The position numbers and the translations under genes were made by a program. A stretch of 64,000 nucleotides of DNA, from positions 9,679,821 through 9,743,820 of the forward strand of contig NC_079312.1 in assembly GCF_029931775.1 (NCBI RefSeq), written 5' to 3'. This document shows, in pieces, positions 40,938 through 52,561 of the stretch; position 1 is the first letter of the stretch, and each line of letters opens with the position of its first letter. Source of the DNA: Euleptes europaea (Eukaryota > Chordata > Lepidosauria > Squamata > Sphaerodactylidae). The notes under the pieces were generated by a model, which was not told the origin of the DNA, searched no databases, and was given only the letters and a program-made list of their open reading frames with translations.

Positions 40938-43900
40938 GTAAGGGGGATTTATGGTGGATATCTTGAGCATTTTAGGCAGCCGGAGGGAGGATTCTTCTAC
41001 TTCTCTGCTTTTGATAATCACTTGATGGGTGACACTTCCCATGTTATCCTATCCTCTGCTAAGGTTAATTTTCTCTCAAAGCTGTTAAAATGTAGGCTCA
41101 GGACCAGGGGAGAATTTCATCTTTTTATTTATTTTACTTCATTGATACCCCACCTTTCTTACCAATGGGGACCCAAAGCAGCTTACACTGTTCTCCTGTC
41201 CTTCGTTTTTATCTTCACATCAGCCCTGTGAGGTAGGTTAGGCTGACAGTGTGTGACTGTCATCCAACAAGCTTCTGAAACAAAGTGGAGATTCAAACCT
41301 GGGTCTCCCAGATCCTCATACAACACTCTTACCACTCCCCGACACCCCAGTTTTTGGCCCATGTCAGCTATAAACAGGAATTGCTGGCTGTCTTGGTTGA
41401 GTTTTTCATGTCTTGGATAGGAGAGGGGTTGTGGCTCAGTGGTAGAGCATCTGCTTAGCATGCAGAAGGTCCCAGGTTCAATTCCCAGTACCTAGTTAAA
41501 AGATCTCAAATCACAGGGGATGGAAATGACTTTTCTGTGCCCAGGACTTTGGAGAGCTGTGCCCTGTCAGAAGCTCCCTGGTTCAGTCCCTGGTATCTCC
41601 AGTTGAAAGGGTAAGGTAAACCTAGGGTCTATCTCAGTAAAAGGCAGGTTCAATTAGGAAGGGGCCCATGGCTTAGTGGTAGAGCTTCTGCTTGGCATGC
41701 GGAAGATCCCATGTTCAATCCCCAGTATCTCCCGCTGAAAATTTAAAATCCAGGGGTTGGAAATGACATTTATGTGCCCGGGACTTTGGAGAGCAGCTCC
41801 CAGTCAGGGTAGGCAGTACATTACCTTATATATATATATTACCTTATTTTGCATCATCAGCCTTGGCTGTATTTTTTATTGACTTTAATACTCATGACCT
41901 GGCGGTAGAAGACATGCTTGGTATTCAGAAGATTTTGGGCTTAATCCCCCACCATTTCCAATTCATGGGTATTCATAGGGCTCCCTGGTTCAGCACACCC
42001 TGACATGGTTATTTAGCAACTTTACATGTGCCTTCAGTTGTTTGGTCTGATGGGAAGAAATGCTGGCCAGGCTTCTCACTTTTGTGTGCCCTCCGTCATC
42101 TTCCTCCCTTGGCCTGTCTGTGCTGATAGGGAATTCTTATGTTTCAGGAGCAGACACCAACAGTGGCTGATCCCCTCTCCGAGTCCGAGCAGGCTCCATT
42201 TGATGCGGGGACAAGGCAGCTGTGTGGAGAAGCAAAACAGGAAGTGGATGAGGGAGATACAAGCTCACACACGGAGCAGCTGGGTAAGGACTCTCCTCTG
42301 TAAAGTTTTGCTTGGTTCCACGTGGCTTATCTTGGAACTTGAAGCTTTGTGTGTGCAGGTGCCCCAGTTCAAGACCAACTCTGAGGTGGAGCAGGGGTAC
42401 GGCTCTCATACCTCTTACATTTTGTGTAATTTTCCACACTTCAGGAATCTCGAGAAGGGGCCAGGACTCATGGGTTATGTCAGGGGTCCTCTGCCTTTTT
42501 CAGTCTGTGGACACCTTTGGAAGTCTGTCGCAGGATGGCGGGCATAGCAACAAAATGGCTGCTGCAGGAGGTTGAGCCAATCACAAAATGCTGGGGAATG
42601 GTCATGCATAACTCCAGCATGGTGTAGTGGTTAAGAGTGGCGGACTCTAATCTGGAGAACCAGGTTTGATTCCCCACTCCTACACATGAAGCCTGCACGG
42701 TGACCTTGGGCCAGTCACTATTCTCTCTGAACTCTCTCAGCCCCATCTACCTCACAAGGTGTCTGTTGTGGGGAGGGGAAGAGAAGGCGATTGTGAGCTG
42801 CTTTGAAACTCCTTAAAGGTAGAGAAAAGCGGGGTATAAAAATCCAACTCTTCCTTTTCTTGTAATAGTAACTCTTCAAGTTTCCAGGCAGAAATTCTGT
42901 TAAACAGTCTGCCCATTAAAATTAACATGGTGTTTAAGTATATTTTCTTGCATGCACACAGCTTACTTTCAGTTATGCAGTGAAGACTTTTGTGTTGGGG
43001 TTGCAGTTGCTGCCAAAGCAACTTTTAAAATATCTGCGCAGCCAATGTGACCTACAGAGGCCGATCAGAAGCCTTGCTGGGCAAAAGCCCCATCTGGCCC
43101 TGCTTGCTTTCAAAAGACACTTGGCAGGCACCAGGAAAGGTGTTGGTGGGCACTGTGGGGCCCATGGGTGCCACACGGGGACCCTGGGTTAGGCTTTTGC
43201 TTTGTGTGCAAAAGGTCTTGTGTTCAGCTTTCAGTATCTCCACTGGAAAGGATTTCTAGTCGCCTGTATTGGGAGAGACCTTTCTCTGCCAGAGATCCAG
43301 GAAAGCTGCTGGCAGTCAGAGCAAACAGCACTGAACTACAGTGATCTGACTTGGCAGGTTCATTTAGGGATTGATTTAACCATTGAACCATGACCCCTTC
43401 CCTCAATGAAGCTGCCTTTTACTGAATCAGACCCTTCATCCATCAAAGTCAGTCTTGTCTGCCCAGACTGGCAGCAGCTCTCCAGAGTGTCTGGTGGAGG
43501 GTCTTTCACTTCACCTTCTACCAGAACCTTTTAACTGGAGATGCTGGGGATCGAACATGGAACCTTCTGCATGCAAAGCAGAGGCTCTTCTACTGAGCCA
43601 CAGCCCCTCCACAGGCTGTAAAATGGACTTTTTTGTCCTTCTGCTGGACTTTGGCTGGCATCATTTTTTCTAGTTCCTATTTATTTGCACAGAAGTTCGA
43701 TTCATTTTCCGTGCCACCTTTCCACCCAATTCAGGTTCCTCAAGGAGGCACATATTCAAACATGTCTAACTTTAAAACATTGTGTGTGTTACGTGCCATC
43801 AAGTTATGGTGACCCTTTGAAGTAACAACTTCTAGAGCATCCTGTTGTTGACAGCCTAGCTCAGGTCTTGTCTTGCAAACAGAGGGCCGTGGCTTCCTTG

Positions 43901-46347
43901 ATTGAGTTAATCCATCTCATGCTGGCTCTTGCTCTTTTCCTGCTTCCTTCAAATTTTCCTAGCATTATTGTTTTTTCCAGTGACGCTTGTCTCATGTGAC
44001 TCAAGTACAGTAGCCTCAGTTTACTAATTTAAGCTCAGGGGTCCCCAATGACACCTTTCCTGGTGCTCACTAAGTATTTTTAGAAAGCAGTTGGGGTCAG
44101 CTGCGGCTTTTGTCCAGCAGGGTTTCTGATTGGACATTGGAGATTTGATTGGCAGTGCAGATTTTTTAAAATGTTGTTTTGGCAGCGGTGGCCACCCCAG
44201 CACAAGGTTTTTCACTGAGTGACTGAAAGCAAGCTGCATTTCTCATTTTGTGGCCGGCTCAGCTTCCTGTGGCAGATATTGTCTGGCAGCCATTTTGTGA
44301 CTGCGCCCACCATGCTGGGTCAGAATTCCTAAGGTGTCCATGGGCTGAAAAAGGTTGGGAACCCCTGTTTTAGCTTCTAGGGAGAGTTCAGGTTTGATTT
44401 GATCTAGAACCCACTGATTTGTCTTTTTTGGTGGTCCACAGTATCTGTAAAACTCTCCTCCAACACCACATTTCAAAGGAAATTACTTTCTTCCTGTCAG
44501 CTTCCTTCATTGTCCAACCTTCACACCCATACATAGTAATAGGGAATACTGTGGCATGAATTAACTTGATCTTGGTCGCCAGTGACACATCCTTACACTT
44601 AAAAAATATACTCTAGCTCCTTCATGGCAGTTCTTTCCAGTCTCAATCTCCTTCTAATTTCTTGGTTTCAAATACTGATGAACAGCATTTAAAATACAAA
44701 TACAAATATTTGTATTATATATAATATTTAAAACAGTATATATAATATTTAAAACAGTTAAAGAAAACACATAGAAACACACAAAGATGGAGGAGGGCTA
44801 AGAAGAGTTAGTGAGGGAATAGAAAGCAAAAAACATAAAAGCATAAGAACATAAGAAGAAAAGCCATGCTGGATCAGACCAAAGCCCATCAAGTCCAGCA
44901 ATCCGTTCACACAGTGGCGAACCAGATGCTTCTAGGAAATCCACAAGCAAGACCATCACAGCAGCATTATCCTTTCTGTGTTCCACAGCACCTTAGAATC
45001 ATGGAATCATAAGAGTTGGAAGGGATCACCAGGGTCATCTAGTCCAACCCCCTGCACAATGTAGGAAATTCACAACTACTTTCCCCCACACACACCCCTA
45101 CTATAATAGGCATGCTCCTCTGATCCTGGAGAGAATAGGTATGCATTGTGACTAGTATTCATTTTGACTAGTAGTCTTATCCTCCATGAACATGTCCTCT
45201 CCCCTCTTAAAGCCTTTCCCTGCTGCCGTAAAGCAATGACAGAGGGAGCCAGCCAACTTGCCCCAAGAAGGGAGTTCCCTTACGAGATCAGTTTTTTTTT
45301 TTTTTTGCTGTTCTAGGCGATAACGCATGGGAGTGTGAACATGAGGGAGAGCGAAGCAGGGCCTCATCAGAAACGGCAGAGTGTGAAGAGACGGAAGAGA
45401 GTGTTGGGGATCCAGAGGGACCGGAGAGTCGAGAAACAAAGCGACTGATGGAGAAATGGAAGAAAAAGCCTGTTACTGATGACAGTGGCAACCCCCAGCC
45501 AAAAAAACACAAAGGGAAAAGATGGATTAAATGTCCTGCCTGTGGGAAACTCTTCTGCCGTCAAACCAGCTTTAATGTTCACTGGAGAGTTCACACAGGG
45601 GAGAAAACAAACATGAGCTTGACCTTTGGGAAGAGCTTTAGCTGGAGCATAAACCTTACATCGCATCAGCGGGTTCAAACAGGGGAGAAGCTGTATCAGT
45701 GCCCAAACTGTGACAAGAGCTTTTCTGATCTGCCGAGGCTTAAAAGGCATCAGAGAATCCACACCGGGGAGAAGCCCTATAAATGTTCATACTGCGGAAA
45801 GACTTTCAGCCAGAGGCACCATTGCTCTTCCCATGAGCGAATCCACACGGGAGAGAAGCCGTACCACTGTGCAGACTGCAGCAAGAGCTTTTGTACGAAA
45901 TCAAGCCTTAACGCGCATCGGAGAATCCACACCGGGGAGAAACCGCATAAATGCCTGGAGTGCGGGAAGAGCTTCAGTAAAAGCACCAACCTGACTTCGC
46001 ACAAGAGGCTCCACACAGGAGAGAAGCCCTACAAATGCTTGGTGTGTGGAAGGAGCTTCAGCCGGAGTGAACATCTCACCTCGCACCAGAGAATCCATAC
46101 GGGGGAGAAACCGTACATCTGCTCCTACTGTAGCAAGAACTTTTGCAGTAAATCCAGCCTGAAGGCGCATCAGAGAATCCACACAGGGGAGAAGCCATAC
46201 AAATGTTTGGAGTGCGGAAAGTGCTTCCGGTGGAGCACCTACCTTGCTTCGCATCAAGAAATCCACAAAGGGGAGAAACCGTACAAATGTTCAGAATGTG
46301 GGAAAGACGCCCACCTTACTTCTCATCAAGACATCCTTTCTGAGTAG
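40128..46347 (+). CDS. Gene C: extended-SCAN C2H2 zinc-finger protein
   Basis: Three coding exons join in frame: 40128-40937, 42148-42283 and 45317-46347 (1977 nt, 658 aa). The ATG at 40128 has a good Kozak context (A at -3, G at +4), 45 nt inside an exon that starts after CTCCTTAG. Domains: SUMO-type VKQEP motif near residue 66, capsid-like extension about 107-173, SCAN about 174-258, acidic linker 271-316 with another KQE motif, then C2H2 units. No KRAB exon was found in the introns. Likely a nuclear DNA-binding protein that dimerises through SCAN. Gene D is its tail-to-tail paralogue. The 3' UTR probably ends at an AATAAA at 47324. Confidence 0.9.
41116..41352 (-). repeat. tRNA-derived SINE
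   Basis: Minus strand: TAAGAGTGTTGTATGAGG, GACCCAGGTTTGAATC, tail GTAAGCTGCTTTGGGTCCC and AATAAATAAA. It lies in gene C intron 1. Confidence 0.7.
41412..41815 (+). repeat. tRNA-Ala-like SINEs in tandem
   Basis: Two heads with GTGGCTCAGTGGTAGAGC and GGCTTAGTGGTAGAGCTTC at about 41420 and 41665, each with a GTTCAAT B box. The copies are partial and lie head to tail in gene C intron 1. Confidence 0.75.
42148..42283 (+). CDS. Gene C exon 2: acidic linker
   Basis: 136 nt, phase 0 to 1, after TATGTTTCAG and before GTAAGG. Encodes [20 protein letters not shown] and [16 protein letters not shown]. The AKQE/KQEVD motif resembles a SUMO acceptor site. Gene D exon 2 is also 136 nt with FKQEVD. Confidence 0.85.
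42481..43186. mobile_element. hAT-type element (CAGGGGTCC) split by a SINE
   Basis: Left end CAGGGGTCCTCTGCC, right end CACACGGGGACCCTG. Interior matches the 32.8-kb copy (AAAATGGCTGCTGCAGGAGG, GGGCAAAAGCCCCATCTGG). A tRNA-derived SINE interrupts it at about 42612-42866. Flanks share GGTTA. Confidence 0.82.
42612..42866 (+). repeat. tRNA-derived SINE inside the hAT element
   Basis: Head GGTGTAGTGGTTAAGAGTGG, CCAGGTTTGATTCCCC, tail AAGCGGGGTATAAAAATCC. Younger than the hAT element around it. Confidence 0.85.
43188..43613. repeat. Two tRNA-Ala-like SINE copies, opposite orientations
   Basis: A diverged plus-strand copy (43188-43400) has GGTCTTGTGTTCAG and a TGATCTGACTTGGCAGG tail. A minus-strand copy (43400-43613) starts AAGCTGCCTTTTACTGAATC and ends with the reversed head TACTGAGCCACAG. 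Confidence 0.65.
43783..44680 (-). mobile_element. BovB (RTE) LINE 3' part, split by hAT
   Basis: Minus strand carries the BovB end (TCAAGTTATGGTGACC region on plus), [18 protein letters not shown]-type sequence and [18 protein letters not shown] hAT element at 44036-44367 interrupts it. Confidence 0.85.
44036..44367. mobile_element. hAT-type element inserted in BovB
   Basis: Ends CAGGGGTCCCCAATG and GGTTGGGAACCCCTG. Flanks TTTAAGCT (44028-44035) and TTTTAGCT (44368-44375) agree at 7 of 8. The uninterrupted BovB copy at 18.48 kb reads TTTTAGCTTCTAGGATC across the same point, confirming the target. Confidence 0.9.
44846..45215 (+). repeat. 'AACATAAG...GGATCAGACC' repeat with CR1 end inside
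   Basis: Repeat parts at 44846-44995 and 45100-45215 flank a reversed CR1 3' end (TCATCTAGTCCAACCCCC, about 44996-45100). It ends just before gene C exon 3. Confidence 0.65.
45317..46347 (+). CDS. Gene C exon 3: C2H2 zinc-finger array
   Basis: Phase-1 exon after a T-rich tract and TTCTAG, ending at TAG 46345. An acidic spacer and a basic KKHKGKRW stretch precede about ten finger units. Eight are canonical. Unit 2 has lost both cysteines (MSLTFGKSF). The last is shortened ([14 protein letters not shown]). Unlike genes A and B, helices differ strongly between units ([31 protein letters not shown]), indicating an older, less recently duplicated array. Confidence 0.92.
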
Positions 46348-46731
46348 AAGCCATGTGAAGGCAGTCTGAGCGTTCAAGCCTTATTAACTGAAAGATGGAG
46401 AAATCGCTCAAAACGTGATGAAACATTCAGTCGATGAGCGCTCTGTGCTCTGCATATCAGAACACTTAATCGTGAGCAACAAATGTGTAGATGGTTTTAG
46501 GGTGGGGAAAGATGTCGGATCCTGACCACATTTTGAGATGCCCATCTTGCCGCCTGCCTAATTATGCACAGGTCATATGTGTTGTCTTCCAAACACTGGG
46601 TGACCTCCCAGTTCTTGCCAAGATAAAGCAGCTTGTGTGGCTGCCGTTGCAGTGGAAGGCTTGGTTAGAAATATTTTCATTATTCCCATTGTTCAGTGTT
46701 AATGCCAACCTTATTGGCTGTTTTTAATTTG

Positions 46732-46940
46732 GTACTAAGCTCCGCTCATGACTTGAGTTCAGTCCCGACAGGTCAGTTTCAGGTAGCCAGCTCAAGGTAC
46801 TTTGCTGGGGGTAAAGTGGAGATGACTGGGGAAGGCAATGGCAAACCACCCCATAAACATAGTCTGCCTAGTAAACATCATGATGTGATGTCACCCCAGG
46901 GGTCAGTAAGGACTCGGTGCTTGGACAAAGGACTTGGTTT
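46732..46940 (+). repeat. SINE with BovB-like tail
   Basis: Contains GGAAGGCAATGGCAAACC, then ATGTGATGTCACCCCAGGG and GTCAGTAAGGACTCGGTGC. The tail resembles that of other BovB-tailed SINEs. It probably lies in the gene C 3' UTR. Confidence 0.6.
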
Positions 46941-46954
46941 TCCTTACCTAAGAG

Positions 46955-47145
46955 GTCAGTGGAGGAAAAGTGGCATGGTATATCCTGATCTCATCAGATC
47001 TTGAAAACTAAGGGGTCGGTATTGGATGGGAGCTCAGGGGAAGGCAATGGCAAATCACCTCTGCTTCTCACTTGCCTCGAAAGCTCATTGCTGGGAATGC
47101 CATGTATCAGTTGTGACTTGAGAGCATATACATACATAAGAGATC
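46955..47145 (+). repeat. 5S rRNA-derived SINE
   Basis: CCTGATCTCATCAGATC, then AACTAAGGGGTCGG and GTATTGGATGGGAGC follow the 5S rRNA internal promoter order. The tail has GGCAATGGCAAATCACC and a BovB-like end. In the gene C 3' UTR. Confidence 0.75.
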
Positions 47146-47323
47146 AGTTATGTACGAGGTTAGCAAAATGTTTCCTCTGCTTGCTGAGACACCTCTGTGC
47201 TTTCTTCGTTGTTACCAATAGTCGTTTTCAGAGGGAGTAGTATTTATTCCCTATGTGCTGTTGCAAATGGTGTGGTTCTTTGCCTTGCAGATACGCCTTC
47301 TCGGACACTTGAAATTCTAAAAC

Positions 47324-47329
47324 AATAAA
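47324..47329 (+). other. Candidate polyadenylation signal, gene C
   Basis: AATAAA about 980 nt after the gene C stop. It implies a 3' UTR that contains two SINEs. No nearer AATAAA was seen on the plus strand. Confidence 0.4.
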
Positions 47330-47924
47330 AGTCATATCACATTTCTCAAAAGGTGCATTCTTTATTTGATCCTAACCTGTAAAGCAGGGAAGAGTCAACT
47401 AAGACATAATGGGTTCTATCCAACCCTGAAACTATTTGTCCAGTCCAGGGCTGAAATATGTTGAATCCCACCTCGAGAGCAGGGAATGGGCAACTACCAA
47501 GAAGTAATGGGTTGCATCCAACCCTGAGACTATTTGTCTAGCCGGGTACAAAATTCCCAGGGCCTGAGGTACTCTGGGGGTCCACCTGCCTCATTTTTCT
47601 GCCATGCGTGAGGGAACAGCTGAGTCAGCACAATTGCCTAATGTTGTCGGAAAAATCTTGGGACTTTTGAAGCTTTTCTAGTACTTCTTAATCATATTCC
47701 TTAACCCTTTGCTGGACCCAAAGTCAAACCAACTGCTTTTTTACAGCAAAAGAGCTCTTGCTGTCTTTTATAGAGAATCTGGATCTCTAGAGAGGCTTTT
47801 TCCTAATCTTCTCCTTTAAACATGGGTAGGGTCCTTCCCTCTTTTTGCCAAAGTACATGTGTAAGAAGTCTCCTTTTCCTTCTCTGTTTTGGCATTTTGA
47901 TAGGGAGTAAGGAAGGAAGGCCCC

Positions 47925-48145
47925 TGTCCTGGAGGACCCAGGCTAGCCTGATTTCATCAGATCTCAGAAGCAAAGCAGGATCTGCCCTGGCTAGTATTTG
48001 GATGGGAGATCTCCAAGGAATACCAGGGTCATGAAACTGAGGCAGGCAACGGCAAACAATCTCTGAATGTCTCTTGCCTTGAAAACCCAATGGGGTCACC
48101 TTAGGTCTGCTGCAACTTGACGGCACTTTGCACCACCAAGAAAGG
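47925..48145 (+). repeat. 5S rRNA-derived SINE
   Basis: GCCTGATTTCATCAGATC, AAGCAAAGCAGGATC and TATTTGGATGGGAGATC follow 5S rRNA. The tail ends AACTTGACGGCACTTTGC, a BovB-like terminus. Confidence 0.82.
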
Positions 48146-48238
48146 AGGTGTAAATCCTACTGAAGTCGGTGGGCTTATTTAATGTTTCTCACTGTTTGCT
48201 GACCCCTTGCCCTTTCTTCCTTCTTAATAGTGTGCAAT

Positions 48239-48692
48239 GGGAGCCTTAGAAGGAATCTTGGGGTTTGGGGTGGGGAGGGACTTCAGCAGGGTACAATGCC
48301 ATAGAGTCCACCCTCCAAAGCGTCCATTTTCTCCAGTGGAATAGATGCCTGTCATTTTGAGATAGGGATGCCAACCTCCAGGTGGGACCTGGGGATTCCC
48401 TGGAATTACAGCTCATCTCCAAACAGAGAGCAGTTAGTCTGGAGAAAATGGATGCTTTGGAGGGTGGACTCTATGGCATTGTACCCCACTGAGGTCCCTG
48501 CCCTCCCGATTCTCCATCTCCAAATCTCTAGGAGTTTCCCAACCTGGATCTGGATCCCAACCTACCCTTCCATCCCCCCGCTGGTGGCCATGGGGGACCT
48601 AGCAACCCTATTTGGAGATCAGTTGGGATTCTTGGAGATCAGTTGGGATTCCGGGAGATCCCCCGGCCCCACCCGGATGTTGGCAACCCCAT
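48239..48692. mobile_element. TAGGGTTGCCA-family copies
   Basis: At least two overlapping or tandem fragments: ATAGAGTCCACCCTCCAAAG at 48300, TAGGGATGCCAACCTCCAGG at 48363 and a reversed end GATGTTGGCAACCCC near 48690. Confidence 0.6.
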
Positions 48693-49062
48693 ATCATGCT
48701 TCCCCACCACCACCCTACTTTGAGAGAGATTTGTACATTGTTATATCTCGGAGAGTCACGAATTTGGTGATGTTACCTTATTGTATAGTTATTTTAACAC
48801 AACCCCTCAAGGAAAAAGCCTTTGCTTTAGTTTCACATTTCACTTGTTACATTGGCTGAGGCTGGTTGTGGCCTAGCGGGGTCCAGATCTAATAAAATTC
48901 TATTCTGTTTTGGTACCAGGTGCTGTGGAGTTATTACATCCATGTACCTCCTCTTCAGCCTCATTCGTTTTTCGTCTCCAGCTCTGTGTACACTGAAATC
49001 CAACTTTCTATCTAGTGTAGTGGTAGGCATGAGTATCATAGCTTCAGTGGTGGCTGAAACAG
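48693..49062. other. No gene recognised
   Basis: Contains a short stretch ending AAAATTCTATTCTGTTTTGG without an identifiable domain or repeat family. Confidence 0.35.
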
Positions 49063-49285
49063 GAAAGAAGAGTTGGTTTTTATATGATGACTTTCTCTAT
49101 CACTTAAGGCAGAATCAAACCAGCTTATAATCACCTTCCCTTCACCTCCCCATAACAAATACCCTGTGAGGTAGATGGGGCTGAGAGAGCTCTATCAGAG
49201 CTGTGACTAGCCCAAGGTTACCCAGCTGACTTGGTGTGTAGGAGTGGGGAAACAAATCCAGTTCACCCAAAAACCACACCAAGTA
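49063..49285 (-). repeat. tRNA-derived SINE
   Basis: Reverse of the common family: left end AGAGTTGGTTTTTATATG, body TGTGAGGTAGATGGGGCTG, right end with the reversed B-box region. Confidence 0.75.
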
Positions 49286-49777
49286 ACAGCCTTGTGCAGT
49301 TTCCTGAAATATGGGGCAGGTGCCACAATGGAACAGTGCTCAGAAGAGTCACAGGTGGCATTTGAAATCACATCTGCTGTCAAGTGACAACAACTTCCCC
49401 ATTTTGCTGGTAATGTGCATGCCTCCATTTTGAGGGAGAGATGTCCAGATATCCCGTTCTGATTTTTTCTAACAATCAGGGTGTCTTGGGCTGCATAATT
49501 TTAGCTTTCTATCTGGTGCGGCTTAACCCATTTTGAGAGAAATTATAAGTATTTTTTATTTATTTCTCATAATTCATGTGTGCTGTGGAGGGATAGCACT
49601 TTGAGGAAGTACTGTAACAATATCTTAAGACCATAACCATTTCAATACCCATAGAAGTCAGTTACTGGCTGCATTCAGAAGTTATAATAAATTCTGATGT
49701 GGGTAACAGTCGCATATAAATAACAAAACCTGTGTTGCTTCTCTTTTCTGCTGTGAGGTATGCTGCTGCTCTACAAA

Positions 49778-49969
49778 TAGGATTGCCAACTCCAGGTTGG
49801 GGAAATTCCTGGAGATATTAGGAGAGAAGTTTTGGGAGGGACGTCAGTGGGACACAATGCCACAGAGTCCACCTTCCAAAGACTCCGTTTTCTCCAGGGG
49901 AATTGTTCTCTGGAGATCAATTGTAATCCTGGGAGATCTCCAGGTCCCACCTGGAAGTTGGCAACACTA
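49778..49969. mobile_element. Short inverted-repeat element (TAGGATTGCCA)
   Basis: Starts TAGGATTGCCAACTCC, ends GAAGTTGGCAACACTA. Flanks TCTACAAA and GCTACAAA agree at 7 of 8 positions, an 8-bp duplication that places this family with hAT-type elements. Confidence 0.8.
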
Positions 49970-50574
49970 GCTACAAATTTAATTTATTTCATTTATACCC
50001 CACTTTTCCCCCCCAGTGGGGACCCAAAGTGTGTGGGTTGTGAAACCCTTAAAAAAAACAATTCATTTAAATTGTGGCTAAGAAACCCAAACCTCAGTTT
50101 GACACCACCCAAAAAACCCTGGTTTGGTGGGCCCTCTGCATTTGACATCAACAAATCATGGTTTAGAAAACCACAGGTGATCACGAAGTCTGACCATAGT
50201 CAGTCTATGAGTCTGATCAAATTTTAAGCTTAACATAGGGATTTCTAACTAAGGATCCTTTGTCCATACAAGTCTGTCCTGCTTTCTTCTCGTCTCTCCA
50301 TATTGGGTGTGCAGCTTTTAATAGGATTGGTGTCCCTCTTATTGAGTACTCAGAATTCACCTTAGCGAACTTTCTGATGATTTTGTTAGAGGAGAGGCAC
50401 CTGTCAGGATTTTCTACTGTTCCTGGGACTTGCTCTAAGCTGCTAGCAGATGGGGAGGAGTGATAAACGGGGGTGGGGGAAGGTGTGTTACTCTGATCTT
50501 TCAAGAGCTTTGCACATTACAGTCTGCTCCTGCCCCACAAGCTGAAAAAATTGGCCAATCCTCACTCAGATGTT

Positions 50575-51085
50575 GTATTTATTTCACTTCATTTGTACCC
50601 TAAATGTCTACCCAATAGGGACTCCAAGCGGCTTGTAACATCATTCTTCTCTCTTCAGTTTTACCATCACAACCACCTTGTGAGGCAGGGCAGGCTGAGA
50701 GCGTGAGGCTGGCCTAAGGACACCAAGTAAGCTGTGGTGGCAGAGTGGGGATTCGAACCTGAGTTGCCCAGATCTTAGACCCACATTGTAACCACTACAC
50801 CAAGCTGGCTCTTACAGGTCAGGGAAGTCCTTAAACCACCTTTCCTTTGTAAAGGAGGGGATATGTTCCCAGGTGTAGTGCCTTTCTCCCCAGTGTGGGC
50901 CCAAAGCAGCTTACATTATTCTCCTGTCCTCCATTTTATCCTTACAACAACAGTCCTGTGAGGCAGGTTATGCTGAGGCCCTGTAATTGGCTCAAGGTCA
51001 CACAGCGAGCTTCCACAAGTGGAGATTCGAACCTTAGTCTCCCAGATTCTAATCCAACACTCTAACCAAATGGCACCTCTTGAGC
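50575..51085 (-). repeat. Two tRNA-derived SINEs in tandem
   Basis: Copies at 50575-50815 and 50868-51085, each ending with a reversed head (TAACCACTACACCAAGC; TCCAACACTCTAACC) and carrying GGGATTCGAACC or GAGATTCGAACC B boxes. Confidence 0.78.
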
Positions 51086-52087
51086 TGCATTCGCATGGAG
51101 ATGATTCTGTTGCTTAGGCATTTGCAGTGGAAACAAAGCTACCTAACAGACATTTCCCCTACACTTGCCTTCCCTCTGTGGCTGACACTGCCTCCATACA
51201 ACCAGAGATCTTTATGTGGGCTTTTAAAAAGAATTACAAAAAGCTAGGTGGCAATAGATGGTTATAATGCTGTAGCAACCATCTGCCAGTTTCCAATTTC
51301 CTTTTAAAAAATGTCTGTAGCATCTTTCTGGCAGAGTTAAGGGGAAAGGTTCAACCTACACCTTTCCCTTTATAGCTGCACAACAAAAAAGGCCTAGATA
51401 AAGAAAGCTGGAAACTAGTACACTGTTGCAATAGTTTGCTATAATGTTATAGTGCTAAGGCAATCTAACTCTTTCCAGTTTGTAAAAAAGCTTGAAAAAG
51501 GCCTCCAGTGTGTGTGTGTGTATGTGTGTGGGGGAAATGGTGGCCATGTGAAACGAGGTAAGGAAAACAATATTGATGCAGCTGAAATCTACAAAAATGT
51601 GCAGCTTCCCATCCACATGGCACCCAAAAGCACTTTGACTGCAATCTGTCCCAAAAAAAGATCGTACCAAACCAAATTCGAGAAATTAAGCATAGCGTCA
51701 TGCGAACACTCCCCCAAATGCTGAAGTGGTAAAGAAGTCCAGGTGGAGCAAGACTTCCGTGTGGAAAATGGATGAGAGATTCTCAAGTCCGTGTGTTACA
51801 GAGCAAACCAAGAACACACCTTTTGCAAAAACTTCGTATCATTTTATTGATCAAAGTCTTTGTCATCAAGAGGGGCAAAGGTGCGTGGGGGGGCTATATG
51901 CTTTGTCAAGGCTGCAGAAGGACAATTCCACTCCCTCTTAAAACAACTACAAATGACAGCAAAAAAGAAAAGAAAAATGAAATAAAAGCATCAAAGCAAA
52001 CACCTGATGCCATCTAACTCTCTCTACAGGTCATACTCTCATCCTTCAGAGGGTAAGCAGGAAACAGAAACCAAAGAGGGTAAAAGC
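51086..52087. other. Gap with no named gene
   Basis: Contains GTGTGTGTGTGTATG at about 51509 and a minus-strand AATAAA (51848-51843) that could end gene D transcripts about 2.2 kb past its stop. No exon recognised. Confidence 0.35.
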
Positions 52088-52098
52088 AAATAGAAGGA

Positions 52099-52561
52099 TT
52101 GGTTCTTGTAGGTTATCCGGGCTGTGTAACCGTGGTCTTGGAATTTTCTTTCCTGACGTTTCGCCAGCAACTGTGGCAGGCATCTTCAGAGTAGTAACAC
52201 TGAAGGACAGTGTCTCTCAGTGTCAAGGGATTAGTTTTGGATTACACACATTAACAGATCACTTCAGGATACAATGGTTCCATATTAACATACCATACCC
52301 TCATTAGCACATTATCTTGATACTTACAGGACAATACTTTTGCAGGACAATACTCAGCTCAAACCCAACCCCTTTCTGACTATATATTACTCTTTCTACA
52401 CCCTTGACACTGAGAGACACTGTCCTTCAGTGTTACTACTCTGAAGATGCCTGCCACAGTTGCTGGCGAAACGTCAGGAAAGAAAATTCCAAGACCACGG
52501 TTACACAGCCCGGATAACCTACAAGAACCAATGAACTCTGACCGTGAAAGCCTTCGACAAT
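52099..52561. mobile_element. Fold-back retroposon family 1, full fold-back copy
   Basis: Flanked by a perfect 11-bp duplication AAATAGAAGGA (52088-52098 and 52562-52572). Inverted arms of about 130 nt (52099-52229 and 52401-52530) surround a 170-nt centre. The right end has the one-sided tail ATGAACTCTGACCGTGAAAG + CCTTCGACAAT. Both arms keep CTGAAGA and GAAACGTC. Stem I has 3 of 4 pairs. Confidence 0.87.

Noticed and set aside
44300-45316. Search for a KRAB exon in gene C intron 2
   Set aside because: Only BovB, hAT, dispersed repeat and CR1 sequence were found. The 136-nt exon joins directly to the finger exon in frame.
52099-52561. Interpretation of the inverted arms as an ordinary DNA-transposon MITE
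   Set aside because: The two ends differ by a one-sided tail, and duplications vary from 11 to 13 bp among copies, unlike cut-and-paste elements.
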